Assembly (NCBI RefSeq): GCF_000003605.2
Contig: NW_003142672.1
Coordinates: forward strand, 1-20,925
Length of the DNA: 20,925 nt
Origin: Saccoglossus kowalevskii
Lineage: Eukaryota > Hemichordata > Enteropneusta > Harrimaniidae
Direction of reading: 5' to 3'
In this document: in pieces, positions 9,221 through 19,027 of the stretch
How the letters are laid out: every line of letters starts with the position of its first letter
How positions within the stretch are numbered: position 1 is the stretch's first letter
Made by a program: the position numbers and the translations under genes
Notes under the pieces: model-generated
Database searches by the model: none
Seen by the model: only the letters and a program-made list of their open reading frames with translations
Told to the model about the DNA's origin: nothing

Positions 9221-9727
9221 TAGTTGGACTCTTCAACATTCGTACGAAATTAAAATGAGTCACATAATATGCTTGTATTGAGTGGTTTCAGTGGTTTTCA
9301 GACCGCAATTAACTGTTGGAGTTGCCTCAATGAAAGTGAGAAATTGTGTTGAGTCAAAAAATTCGCTTGTCTTGATTGGTTTCAGTAACTCACTCATCGC
9401 CCATAAACATACAACATTGACTGGTTTGTTCATCCAAGATGGAAAATTAGCTGCAGGAGTTGCCCTTATGAAATCCGAACTCATGGCCCCGCTATAACCA
9501 CTGAGCTAAGGAGGCAGCTTGTAGCCTTGAAGATACCGTGTAGGAGTTGCCCCTAAGAATTTCGAAGTAATGGCTTCTGTCTTAACCACAGAGCTAAGGA
9601 GGCGGCTTGCATTGCAAATTGAGTCATATCAATGCGCCTGTCTCGATAAGTTTGAGTTACACACTCATTACACATAAACATGCAACATTGACTGGTATGT
9701 CAAACATTAAAAATTCTCTCTAGTGGA

Positions 9728-9800
9728 AGCCCCCTCTGAGATTCGAACTCATGACCCCTGGTTTACAAGACCAGTGCTCTAACCACTGAGCTAAGGAGGC
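9728..9800 (-). tRNA. tRNA-Thr(UGU), A49-G65 mismatch
   Basis: It is 73 nt and consensus except that the T-stem 3' strand is CTCAG, which loses the outer pair 49-65. The acceptor, D and anticodon arms and the T5 terminator are intact. It is a good candidate for an active gene. Confidence 0.85.
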
Positions 9801-10308
9801 TAGTTGGACTCTTCAACATTCGTACGAAATTAAAATGGGTCACATTAATATGCTTGTATTGAGTGGTTTCAGTGGTTTTCAGACCGCAATTAACTGTAGG
9901 AGTTGCCTCAATGAAAGTGAGAAATTGAGTTGAGTCAAAAAATTCGCTTGTCTTGATTGGTTTCAGTAACTCACTCATCGCCCATAAACATACAACATTG
10001 ACTGGTTTGTTCATCCAAGATGGAAAATTAGCTGCAGGAGTTGCCCTTATGAAATCCGAACTCATGGCGCCGCTATAACCACGGAGCTAAGGAGGCGGCT
10101 TGTAGCCTTGAAGATATCATGTAGGAGTTGCCTCTAAGAAATTCGAAGTAATGGCTTCTGTCTTAACCACAGAGCTAATGAGGCGGCTTGCATTGCAAAT
10201 TGAGTCATATCAATGCGCCTGTCTTGATAAGTTTGAGTTACACACTCATTACACATAAACATGCAACATTGACTGGTATGTCAAATATTAAAAATTCTCT
10301 CTAGCGGA

Positions 10309-10381
10309 AACCCCCTATGAGATTCGAACTCATGACCCCTGGTTTACAACACCAGTGCTCTAACCACTGAGCTAAGGAGGC
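10309..10381 (-). tRNA. tRNA-Thr(UGU), C32G loop variant
   Basis: It is 73 nt, with anticodon loop GTTGTAA, so position 32 is G while U33 and anticodon TGT are kept. The outer acceptor pair becomes G1-U72. The T5 run is intact. The copy at 12033 is the same. Confidence 0.78.
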
Positions 10382-10889
10382 TAGTTGGAAACTTCAACAT
10401 TCGTACGAAATTAAAATGAGTCACATTAATATGCTTGTATTGAGTGGTTTCAGTGGTTTTCAGACTGCAATTAACTGTAGGAGTTGCATCAATGAAAGTG
10501 AGAAATTGAGTTGAGTCAAAAAATTCGCTTGTCTTCATTGGTTTCAGTAACTCACTCATCGCCCATAAACATACAACATTGACTGGTTTGTTCATCCAAG
10601 ATGGGAAATTAGCTGTAGGAGTTGCCCTTATGAAATTCGAACTCATGGCCCCGCTATAACCACAGAGCTAAGGAGGCGGCTTGTAGCCTTGAAGATACAG
10701 TGTAGGAGTTGCCCCTAATAAATTCGAAGTAATGGCTTCTGTCTTAACCACAGAGCTAAGGAGGCGGCTTGCATTGCAAATTGAGTCATATCAATGCGCC
10801 TGTCTTGATAAGTTTCAGTTACACACTCATTACACATAAACATGCAACATTGACTGGTATGTCAAACATTAAAAATTCTCTCTAGTGAA

Positions 10890-10944
10890 AGCCCCCTATG
10901 AGATTCGAACCAGACCAGTGCTCTAACCACTGAGCTAAGGAGGC
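10890..10944 (-). pseudogene. tRNA-Thr pseudogene lacking anticodon arm
   Basis: It is 55 nt. About 18 bases including the anticodon are deleted, giving gaaccagaccagtg on the plus strand. The acceptor strands, A box and part of the T arm remain. The terminator run is intact, so a short transcript is conceivable. Identical copies lie at 12614 and 13177. Confidence 0.88.
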
Positions 10945-11451
10945 TAGTTGGACTCTTCAACATTCGTACGAAATTAAAATGAGTCACATTAATATGCTTG
11001 TATTGAGTGGTTTCAGTGGTTTTCAGACCGCAATTAACTGTTGGAGTTGCCTCAATGAAAGTGAGAAATTGAGTTGAGTCAAAAAATTCGCTTGTCTTGA
11101 TTGGTTTCAGTAACTCACTCATCGCCCATAAACATACAACATTGACTGGTTTGTTCATCCAAGATGGGAAATTAGCTGTAGGAGTTGCCCTTATGAAATT
11201 CGAACTCATGGCCCCCGCTATAACCACAGAGCTACGGAGGCGGCTTGTAGCCTAGAAGATACCGTGTAGGAGTTGCCCCTAAGAAATTCGAAGTAATGGC
11301 TTCTGTCTTAACCACAGAGCTAAGGAGGCGGCTTGCATTGCAAATTGAGTCATATCAATGCGCCTGTCTTGATAAGTTTGAGTTACACACTCATTACATA
11401 AACATGCAAGATTGACTGGTATGTCAAACATTACAAATTCTCTCTAGTGGA

Positions 11452-11524
11452 AGCCCCCTATGAGATTCGAACTCATGACCCCTGGTTTACAAGACCAGTG
11501 CTCTAACCACTGAGCTAAGGAGGA
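11452..11524 (-). tRNA. tRNA-Thr(UGU), first base changed, no terminator
   Basis: It is 73 nt and consensus except that the 5' base is U in place of G, breaking pair 1-72. The downstream T run is broken (ttacaaattc on the plus strand), so no T4 terminator is nearby. The anticodon, D and T arms are intact. Confidence 0.78.
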
Positions 11525-12032
11525 TAGATGGACTCTTCAACATTCGTACGAAATTAAAATGAGTCACATTAATATGCTTGTATTGAGTGATTTCAGTGGT
11601 GTTCAGACCGCAATTAACTGTAGGAGTTGCATCAATGAAAGTGAGAAATTGAGTAGAGTCAAAAAATTCGCTTGTCTTGATTGGTTTCAGTAACTCACTC
11701 ATCACCCATAAACATACAACATTGACTGGTTTGTTCATCCAAGATGGAAAATTAGCTGTAGGAGTTGCCCTTATGAAATTCGAACTCATGGCGACGCTAT
11801 AACCACGGACCTTAGGTGGCGGCTTGTAGCCTTGAAGATATCATGTAGGAGTTGCCTCTAAGAAATTCGAAGTAATGGCTTCTGTCTTAACCACATAGCT
11901 AATGAGGCGGCTTGCATTGCAAATTGAGTCATATCAATGCGCCTGTCTTGATAAGTTTGAGTTACACACTCATTACACATAAACATGCAACATTGACTGG
12001 TATGTCAAATATTAAAAATTCTCTCTAGCGGA

Positions 12033-12105
12033 AACCCCCTATGAGATTCGAACTCATGACCCCTGGTTTACAACACCAGTGCTCTAACCACTGAGCTAAG
12101 GAGGC
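12033..12105 (-). tRNA. tRNA-Thr(UGU), C32G loop variant
   Basis: This is the same sequence variant as the copy at 10309, 1,724 bp away: loop GTTGTAA with anticodon TGT, and an outer G1-U72 pair. The terminator is intact. Confidence 0.78.
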
Positions 12106-12613
12106 TAGTTGGACTCTTCAACATTCGTACGAAATTAAAATGAGTCACATTAATATGCTTGTATTGAGTGGTTTCAGTGGTTTTCAGACTGCAATTAACT
12201 GTAGGAGTTGCATCAATGAAAGTGAGAAATTGAGTTGAGTCAAAAAATTCGCTTGTCTTGATTGGTTTCAGTAACACACTCATCGCCCATAAACATACAA
12301 CATTGACTGGTTTGTTCATCCAAGATGGGAAATTAGCTGTAGGAGTTGCTCTTATGAAATTCGAACTCATGGCCCCGCTATAACCACAGAGCTAAGGAGG
12401 CGGCTTGTAGCCTTGAAGATACAGTGTAGGAGTTGCCCCTAATAAATTCGAAGTAATGGCTTCTGTCTTAACCACAGAGCTAAGGAGGCGGCTTGCATTG
12501 CAAATTGAGTCATATCAATGCGCCTGTCTTGATAAGTTTCAGTTACACACTCATTACACATAAACATGCAACATTGACTGGTATGTCAAACATTAAAAAT
12601 TCTCTCTAGTGAA

Positions 12614-12668
12614 AGCCCCCTATGAGATTCGAACCAGACCAGTGCTCTAACCACTGAGCTAAGGAGGC
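12614..12668 (-). pseudogene. tRNA-Thr pseudogene lacking anticodon arm
   Basis: It is 55 nt, with the same 18-base loss of the anticodon arm as at 10890. It lies in the second copy of the three-unit block. Confidence 0.88.
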
Positions 12669-13176
12669 TAGTTGGACTCTTCAACATTCGTACGAAATTA
12701 AAATGAGTCACATTAATATGCTTGTATTGAGTGGTTTCAGTGGTTTTCAGACTGCAATTAACTGTAGGAGTTGCATCAATGAAAGTGAGAAATTGAGTTG
12801 AGTCAAAAAATTCGCTTGTCTTCATTGGTTTCAGTAACACACTCATCGCCCATAAACATACAACATTGACTGGTTTGTTCATCCAAGATGGGAAATTAGC
12901 TGTAGGAGTTGCTCTTATGAAATTCGAACTCATGGCCCCGCTATAACCACAGAGCTAAGGAGGCGGCTTGTAGCCTTGAAGATACAGTGTAGGAGTTGCC
13001 CCTAAGAAATTCGAAGTAATGGCTTCTGTCTTAACCACAGAGCTAAGGAGGCGGCTTGCATTGCAAATTGAGTCATATCAATGCGCCTGTCTTGATAAGT
13101 TTCAGTTACACACTCATTACACATAAACATGCAACATTGACTGGTATGTCAAACATTAAAAATTCTCTCTAGTGAA

Positions 13177-13231
13177 AGCCCCCTATGAGATTCGAACCAG
13201 ACCAGTGCTCTAACCACTGAGCTAAGGAGGC
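13177..13231 (-). pseudogene. tRNA-Thr pseudogene lacking anticodon arm
   Basis: It is 55 nt, with the same deletion as at 10890 and 12614, so two truncated units stand next to each other here. The terminator run remains. Confidence 0.88.
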
Positions 13232-13740
13232 TAGTTGGACTCTTCAACATTCGTACGAAATTAAAATGAGTCACATTAATATGCTTGTATTGAGTGGTTT
13301 CAGTGGTTTTCAGACCGCAATTAACTGTTGGAGTTGCCTCAATGAAAGTGAGAAATTGAGTTGAGTAAAAAAATTCGCTTGTCTTGATTGGTTTCAGTAA
13401 CTCACTCATCGCCCATAAACATACAACATTGACTGGTTTGTTCATCCAAGATGGGAAATTAGCTGCAGGAGTTGCCCTTATGAAATTCTAACTCATGGCC
13501 CCCGCTATAACCACAGAGCTACGGAGGCGTCTTGTAGCCTTGAAGATACCGTGTAGGAGTTGCCCCTAAAAAATTCGAAGTAATGGCTTCTGTCTTAACC
13601 ACAGAGCTAAGGAGGCGGCTTGCATTGCAAATTGAGTCACATCAATGCGCCTGTCTTGATAAGTTTGAGTTACACACTCATTACACATAAACATGCAACA
13701 TTGACTGGTATGTCAAACATTAAAAATTCCCTCTAGTGGA

Positions 13741-13813
13741 AGCCGCCCATGAGATTCGAACTCATGATCCCTGGTTTACAAGACCAGTGCTCTAACCACT
13801 GAGCTAAGGAGGC
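13741..13813 (-). tRNA. tRNA-Thr(UGU), acceptor mismatch 4-69
   Basis: It is 73 nt. The 3' acceptor strand is GGGCGGC, giving a T4-C69 mismatch and a T7-G66 wobble. The variable region has one change. Anticodon and T arms are intact, as is the T5 run. Confidence 0.8.
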
Positions 13814-14303
13814 TAGTTGGACTCTTCAACATTCGTACGAAATTAAAATGAGTCACATTAATATGCTTGTATTGAGTGGTTTCAGTGGTTTTCAGACCGC
13901 AATTAACTGTAGGAGTTGCCTCAATGAAAGTGAGAAATTGAGTTGAGTCAAAAAATTCGCTTGTCTTGATTGGTTTCAGTAACTCACTCATCGCCCATAA
14001 ACATACAACATTGACTGGTTTGTTCATCCAAGATGGAAAATTAGCTGTAGGAGTTGCCCTTATGAAATTCGAACTCATGGCCCCCGCTATAACCACAGAG
14101 CTACGGAGGCGGCTTGTAGCCTTGAAGATACCGTGTAGGAGTTGCCCCTAAGAAATTCGAAGTAATGTCTTGTGTCTTAACCACAGAGCTAAGGAGGCGG
14201 CTTGCATTGCAAATTGACTCATATCAATGCGCCTGTCTTGATAAGTTTGAGTTACTCACTCATTACACATAAACATGCAACATTGACTGGTATGTCAAAC
14301 ATT

Positions 14304-14308
14304 AAAAA
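14304..14308 (-). terminator. Pol III T5 terminator (representative)
   Basis: It is a TTTTT run on the minus strand, 14 nt beyond the 3' end of the consensus tRNA at 14323. The same attaaaaatt motif on the plus strand follows most tRNAs of the array. It is broken at the units starting at 1897, 6839, 11452, 14897 and 16050. Confidence 0.85.
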
Positions 14309-14322
14309 TTCTCTCTAGTGGA

Positions 14323-14395
14323 AGCCCCCTATGAGATTCGAACTCATGACCCCTGGTTTACAAGACCAGTGCTCTAACCACTGAGCTAAGGAGGC
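14323..14395 (-). tRNA. tRNA-Thr(UGU), intact consensus copy
   Basis: It is a complete 73-nt cloverleaf. Acceptor GCCTCCT pairs with AGGGGGC with one 4-69 U-G wobble. The D-stem is GCTC/GAGC with loop AGTGGTTA. The anticodon stem CTGGT/ACCAG carries loop CTTGTAA, with TGT at 14360-14362 on the complement. The variable loop is GGGTC, the T-stem ATGAG/CTCAT with loop TTCGAAT, and the discriminator is U73. A box TAGCTCAGTGG and B box GTTCGAATC fit the Pol III consensus. No intron and no encoded CCA are seen. It is one of two copies with no deviation, and it charges threonine for ACA codons (and ACN by wobble). Confidence 0.95.
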
Positions 14396-14413
14396 TAGTT
14401 GGACTCTTCAACA

Positions 14414-14423
14414 TTCGTACGAA
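14414..14423. promoter_or_regulatory. Conserved upstream palindrome TTCGTACGAA (representative)
   Basis: This perfect 10-bp palindrome lies at -28 to -19 relative to the tRNA 5' end. It is present at the same distance in nearly every unit, including those whose tRNA is broken; the unit at 3648 has one change (ttcgcacgaa). Its position overlaps where TFIIIB normally contacts DNA, so a role in initiation is possible, but conservation inside a homogenised repeat is weak evidence. Confidence 0.5.
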
Positions 14424-14627
14424 ATTAAAATGAGTCACATTAATATGCTTGTATTGAGTGGTTTCAGTGGTTTTTAGACCGCAATTAACTGTAGGAGTTG
14501 CCCCAATGAAATTGAGTTGAGTCAAAAAATTCGCTTGTCTTGATTGGTTTCAGTAACTCATTCATCGCCCATAAACATACAACATTGACTGGTTTGTTCA
14601 TCCAAGATGGGGAAATTATCTGTAGTA

Positions 14628-14684
14628 GTTGCCCTTATGAAATTCGAACTCATGGCCCCACTATAACCACGGAGCTAAGGAGGC
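14628..14684 (-). pseudogene. Module B relic in the consensus-tRNA repeat
   Basis: It is a 57-nt tRNA-Thr-derived relic without an anticodon arm, with the block-specific change of cccgctat to cccactat. It keeps the 5' acceptor strand and the TTCGAAT T-loop. Confidence 0.8.
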
Positions 14685-14714
14685 GGCTTGCAGCCTTCAA
14701 GCTACCGTGTAAGA

Positions 14715-14772
14715 GTTGCCCCTAAGAAATTCGAAGTAATGTCTTCTGTCTTAACCACAGAGCTAAGGAGGC
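14715..14772 (-). pseudogene. Module C: second tRNA-Thr relic without anticodon arm (representative)
   Basis: It is 58 nt. On the minus strand it starts GCCTCCTTAGCTCTGTGGTT, so the 5' acceptor, D-stem region and A box are clear, and it ends in TTCGAATTTCTTAGGGGC, a T-loop and 3' acceptor. The anticodon arm is missing by about 16 nt. A copy lies about 87 bp after each module B start listed above. Its acceptor pairs better (GCCTCCT with TAGGGGC) than that of module B. Confidence 0.82.
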
Positions 14773-14896
14773 GGCTTGCATTGCAAATTGACTCATATCA
14801 ATGCGCCTGTCTTGATAAGTTTGAGTTACTCACTCATTACACATAAACATGCAACATTGACTGGTATGTCAAACATTAGAAATTCTCTCTAGTGGA

Positions 14897-14969
14897 AGCT
14901 CCCTATGAGATTCGAACTCATGACCCCTGGTTTACAAGACCAGTGCTCTAACCACTGAGCTAAGGAGGC
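14897..14969 (-). tRNA. tRNA-Thr(UGU), C3-A70 mismatch, no terminator
   Basis: The tRNA is identical to the copy at 1897: acceptor 3' strand AGGGAGC and all other arms consensus. The downstream run is TTTCT, so termination would fall far downstream. Confidence 0.8.
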
Positions 14970-15475
14970 TATTTGGACTCTAATATTCGTACGAAATTAA
15001 AATGAGTCATATTAATATGCTTGTATTGAGTGGTTTCAGTGGTTTTCAGACCGCAATTAACTGTAGGAGTTGCCTCAATGAAAGTGAGAAATTGAGTTGA
15101 GTCAAAAAATTCGCTTGTCTTGATTGGTTTCAGTAACTCACTCATCGCCCATAAACATACAACATTGACTGGTTTGTTCATCCAAGATGGAAAATTAGCT
15201 GTAGGAGTTGCCCTTATGAAATTCGAACTCATGGCCCCGCTATAACCACGGAGCTAAGGAGGCAGCTTGTAGCCTTGAAGATACCGTGTAGGAGTTGCCC
15301 CTAAGAAATTCGAAGTAATGGCTTTTGTCTGAACCACAGAGCTAAGGAGGCGGCTTGCATTGCAAATTGACTCATATCAATGCGCCTGTCTTGATAAGTT
15401 TGAGTTACACACTCATTACACATAAACATGCAACATTGACTGGTATGTCAAACATTAAAAATTCTCTCTAGTGGA

Positions 15476-15548
15476 AGCCCCCTATGAGATTCGAACTCAT
15501 GAGCCCTGGTTTACAAGACCAGTGCTCTAACCACTGAGCTAAGGAAGC
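15476..15548 (-). tRNA. tRNA-Thr(UGU), U3-G70 wobble
   Basis: It is 73 nt, with 5' acceptor GCTTCCT, so pair 3-70 is a wobble, and one change in the variable loop. The anticodon, D and T arms are intact, with a T5 run downstream. It is likely foldable. Confidence 0.83.
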
Positions 15549-16049
15549 TAGTTGGACTCTTCAACATTCGTACGAAATTAAAATGAGTCACATTAATATG
15601 CTTGTATTGAGTGGTTTCAGTGGTTTTTAGACCGCAATTAACTGTAGGAGTTGCCCCAATGAAATTGAGTTGAGTCAAAAAATTCGCTTGTCTTGATTGG
15701 TTTCAGTAACTCATTCATCGCCCATAAACATACAACATTGACTGGTTTGTTCATCCAAGATGGGGAAATTATCTGTAGTAGTTGCCCTTATGAAATTCGA
15801 ACTCATGGCCCCACTATAACCACGGAGCTAAGGAGGCGGCTTGCAGCCTTCAAGCTACCGTGTAAGAGTTGCCCCTAAGAAATTCGAAGTAATGTCTTCT
15901 GTCTTAACCACAGAGCTAAGGAGGCGGCGTGCATTGCAAATTGACTCATATCAATGCGCCTGTCTTGATAAGTTTGAGTTACTCACTCATTACACATAAA
16001 CATGCAACATTGACTGGTATGTCAAACATTAGAAATTCTCTTTAGTGGA

Positions 16050-16122
16050 AGCTCCCTATGAGATTCGAACTCATGACCCCTGGTTTACAAGACCAGTGCT
16101 CTAACCACTGAGCTAAGGAGGC
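16050..16122 (-). tRNA. tRNA-Thr(UGU), C3-A70 mismatch, no terminator
   Basis: This is a third copy of the 1897/14897 type, with acceptor 3' strand AGGGAGC and the TTTCT change in the terminator. The anticodon, D and T arms are consensus. Confidence 0.8.
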
Positions 16123-16628
16123 TAGTTGGACTCTAATATTCGTACGAAATTAAAATGAGTCACTTTAATATGCTTGTATTGAGTGGTTTCAGTGGTTTTC
16201 AGACCGCAATTAACTGTAGGAGTTGCCTCAATGAAAGTGAGAAATTGAGTTGAGTCAAAAAATTCGCTTGTCTTGATTGGTTTCAGTAACTCACTCATCG
16301 CCCATAAACATACAACAGTGACTGGTTTGTTCATCCAAGATGGAAAATTAGCTGTAGGAGTTGCCCTTATGAAATTCGAACTCATGGCCCCGCTATAACC
16401 ACGGAGCTAAGGAGGCAGCTTGTAGCCTTGAAGATACCGTGTAGGAGTTGCACCTAAGAAATTCGAAGTAGTGGCTTCTGTCTTAACCAAAAAGCTAAGG
16501 AGGCGGCTTGCATTGCAAATTGAGTCATATCAATGCGCCTGTCTTGATAAGTTTGAGTTACACACTCATTACAGATAAACATGCAACATTGACTGGTATG
16601 TCAAACATTAAAAATTCTCTCTAGTGGA

Positions 16629-16701
16629 AGCACCCTATGAGATTCGAACTCATGACCCCTGGTTCACAAGATCAGTGCTCTAACCGCTGAGCTAAGGAGG
16701 C
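16629..16701 (-). tRNA. tRNA-Thr(UGU), A37G and stem mismatches
   Basis: It is 73 nt, with anticodon loop CTTGTGA: the TGT anticodon is kept but position 37 is G. The anticodon stem CTGAT against ACCAG has an A-C mismatch, and the acceptor 3' strand AGGGTGC loses pair 3-70. The D-loop has one change. It is probably not a functional adaptor. Confidence 0.68.
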
Positions 16702-17210
16702 TAGTTGGACTCTTCAACATTCGTACGAAATTAAAATGAGTCACATTAATATGCTTGTATTGAGTGGTTTCAGTGGTTTTCAGACCGCAATTAACTGTAG
16801 GAGTTGCCTCAATGAAAGTGAGAAATTGAGTTGAATCAAAAAATTCGCTTGTCTTGATTGGTTTCAGTAACTCACTCATCGCCCATAAACATACAACATT
16901 GACTGGTTTGTTCATCCAAGATGGGAAATTAGCTGTAGGAGTTGCCCTTATGAAATTCGAACTCATGGCCCCCGCTATAACCACAGAGCTACGGAGGCGG
17001 CTTGTAGCCTTGAAGATACCGTGTAGGAGTTGCCCCTAAGAAATTCGAAGTAATGGCTTCTGTCTTAACCACAGAGCTAAGGAGGCGGCTTGCATTGCAA
17101 ATTGACTCATATCAATGCGCCTGTCTTGATAAGTTTGAGTTACACACTCATTACACATAAACATGCAACATTGACTGGTATGTCAAACATTAAAAATTCT
17201 CTCTAGTGGA

Positions 17211-17283
17211 AGCACCCTATGAGATTCGAACTCATGACCCCTGGTTCACAAGACCAGTGCTCTAACCACTGAGCTAAGGAGGC
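17211..17283 (-). tRNA. tRNA-Thr(UGU), A37G variant
   Basis: It is 73 nt, with loop CTTGTGA and G37 (complement of 17247). The acceptor has a C3-U70 mismatch. All other stems are consensus, and the T5 run is intact. Confidence 0.75.
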
Positions 17284-17792
17284 TAGTTGGACTCTTCAAC
17301 ATTCGTACGAAATTAAAATGAGTCACATTAATATGCTTGTATTGAGTGGTTTCAGTGGTTTTCAGACCGCAATTAACTGTAGGAGTTGCCTCAATGAAAG
17401 TGAGAAATTGAGTTGAGTCAAAAAATTCGCTTGTCTTGATTGGTTTCAGTAACTCACTCATCGCTCATAAACATACAACATTGACTGGTTTGTTCATCCA
17501 AGATGGGAAATTAGCTGTAGGAGTTGCCCTTATGAAATTCGAACTCATGGCCCCCGCTATAACCACAGAGCTACGGAGGCGGCTTGTAGCCTTGAAGATA
17601 CCGTGTAGGAGTTGCCCCTAAGAAATTCGAAGTAATGGCTTCTGTCTTAACCACAGAGCTAAGGAGACGGCTTGCATTGCAAATTGAGTCATATCAATGC
17701 GCCTGTCTTGATAAGTTTGAGTTACACACTCATTACACATAAACATGCAACATTGACTGGTATGTCAAACATTAAAAATTCTCTCCAGTGGA

Positions 17793-17865
17793 AGCACCCT
17801 ATGAGATTCGAACTCATGACCCCTGGTTCACAAGACCAGTGCTCTAACCACTGAGCTAAGGAGGC
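17793..17865 (-). tRNA. tRNA-Thr(UGU), A37G variant
   Basis: It has the same tRNA sequence as the copy at 17211: G37 beside anticodon TGT and a C3-U70 mismatch. The terminator run is intact. Confidence 0.75.
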
Positions 17866-18374
17866 TAGTTGGACTCTTCAACATTCGTACGAAATTAAAA
17901 TGAGTCACATTAATATGCTTGTATTGAGTGGTTTCAGTGGTTTTCAGACCGCAATTAACTGTAGGAGTTGCCTCAATGAAAGTGAGAAATTGAGTTGAGT
18001 AAAAAAAAACGCTTGTCTTGATTGGTTTCAGTAACTCACTCATCGCCCATAAACATACAACATTGACGGGTTTGTTCATCCAAGATGGGAAATTAGCTGT
18101 AGGAGTTGCCCTTATGAAATTCGAACTCATGGCCCCCGCTATAACCACAGAGCTGCGGAGGCGGCTTGTAGCCTTGAAGATACCGTGTAGGAGTTGCCCC
18201 TAAGAAATTCGAAGTAATGGCTTCTGTCTTAACCACAGAGCTAAGGAGGCGGCTTGCATTGCAAATTGACTCATATCAATGCGCCTGTCTTGATAAGTTT
18301 GAGTTACACACTCATTACACATAAACATGCAACATTGACTGGTATGTCAAACTTTAAAAATTCTCTCTAGTGGA

Positions 18375-18447
18375 AGCCCCCTATGAGATTCGTACTCATG
18401 ACCCCTGGTTTACAAGACCAGTGCTCTAACCACTGAGCTAAGGAGGC
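18375..18447 (-). tRNA. tRNA-Thr(UGU), U55A T-loop change
   Basis: It is 73 nt and consensus except that the T-loop is TACGAAT, so U55 (normally pseudouridine, pairing with G18) is A and the B box is altered at an important position. All stems pair. The terminator is intact. Confidence 0.75.
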
Positions 18448-18954
18448 TAGTTGGACTCTTCAACATTCGTACGAAATTAAAATGAGTCACATTAATATGC
18501 TTGTATTGAGTGGTTTCAGTGGTTTTCAGACCGCAATTAACTATAGGAGTTGCCTCAATGAAAGTGAGAAATTGAGTTGAGTCAAAAAAACGCTTGTCTT
18601 GATTGGTTTCAGTAACTCACTCATCGCCCATAAACATACAACATTGACTGGTTTGTTCATCCAAGATGGAAAATTAGCTGTAGGAGTTGCCCTTATGAAA
18701 TTCGAACTCATGGCCGCGCTATAACCACGGAGTTAAGGAGGCGGCTTGTAGCCTTGAAGATACCGTGTAGGAGTTGCCCCTAAGAAATTCGAAGTAATGG
18801 CTTCTGTCTTAACCACAGAGCTAAGGAGGCGGCTTGCATTGCAAATTGAGTCATATCAATGCGCCTGTCTTGATAAGTTTGAGTTACACACTCATTACAC
18901 ATAAACATGCAACATTGACTGGTTTGTCAAACATTAAAAATGACCTCTAGTGGA

Positions 18955-19027
18955 AGCCCCCTATGAGATTCGAACTCATGACCCCTGATTTACAAGACCA
19001 GTGCTCTAACCACTGAGCTAAGGAGGC
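18955..19027 (-). tRNA. tRNA-Thr(UGU), near-intact
   Basis: It is 73 nt. The only change is C40 to U, giving a G30-U40 wobble in the anticodon stem, shared with the first copy at 133. The acceptor, D and T arms, A and B boxes and a T5 run are intact. It is likely functional. It heads a long-form unit. Confidence 0.9.

Larger units (their letters stand above)
10100..13500. repeat. Three-unit higher-order repeat, period 1,724 bp, two copies
   Basis: Unit starts 10309, 10890 and 11452 correspond to 12033, 12614 and 13177. Shared private variants are aacaccag in the anticodon arm, gactgcaatt and gttgcatcaatg in the leader, cctaataaattc in module C, the truncated tRNA and gatatcatgtagg. The first two offsets are exactly 1,724. 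The third tRNA of each copy differs (11452 full length, 13177 truncated), so the match breaks down there. Confidence 0.85.
14323..16629. repeat. Two tandem copies of the 1,153-bp two-unit block found at 1323
   Basis: Units 14323+14897 and 15476+16050 repeat the pair 1323+1897 with the same private variants in leader, module B, module C, terminator and acceptor. The junction sequence at 15320-15335 (cttttgtctgaacc) matches 1170-1185 rather than 14165-14180, so the rightmost copy is the closest relative of the left-end copy upstream of the tRNA. Confidence 0.85.
16629..18374. repeat. Three neighbouring 582-bp units with shared A37G tRNA variant
   Basis: Units starting at 16629, 17211 and 17793 share ggttcacaag in the anticodon arm and agcaccct at the acceptor, both private to this run. 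Spacing is exactly 582 twice. This is a recent local amplification of one variant unit. Confidence 0.85.

Noticed and set aside
10862-11227. Minus-strand open frames of 60-121 codons with nearly the same protein in most units, e.g. 10862-11227 and 13776-14096
   Set aside because: They are the same repeat read in one frame. They start inside the tRNA relic (module B) and end inside or past the tRNA-Thr gene. Lengths shift with indels, there are several alternative starts, and no domain or codon pattern suggests translation. Homogenisation of the repeat explains their conservation.
14540-14725. Plus-strand open frames of about 61 codons (7064-7249, 13966-14151, 14540-14725 and others)
   Set aside because: They run antisense through modules B and C, are frame-dependent, and switch sequence with single-base changes between units. 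They are chance frames.
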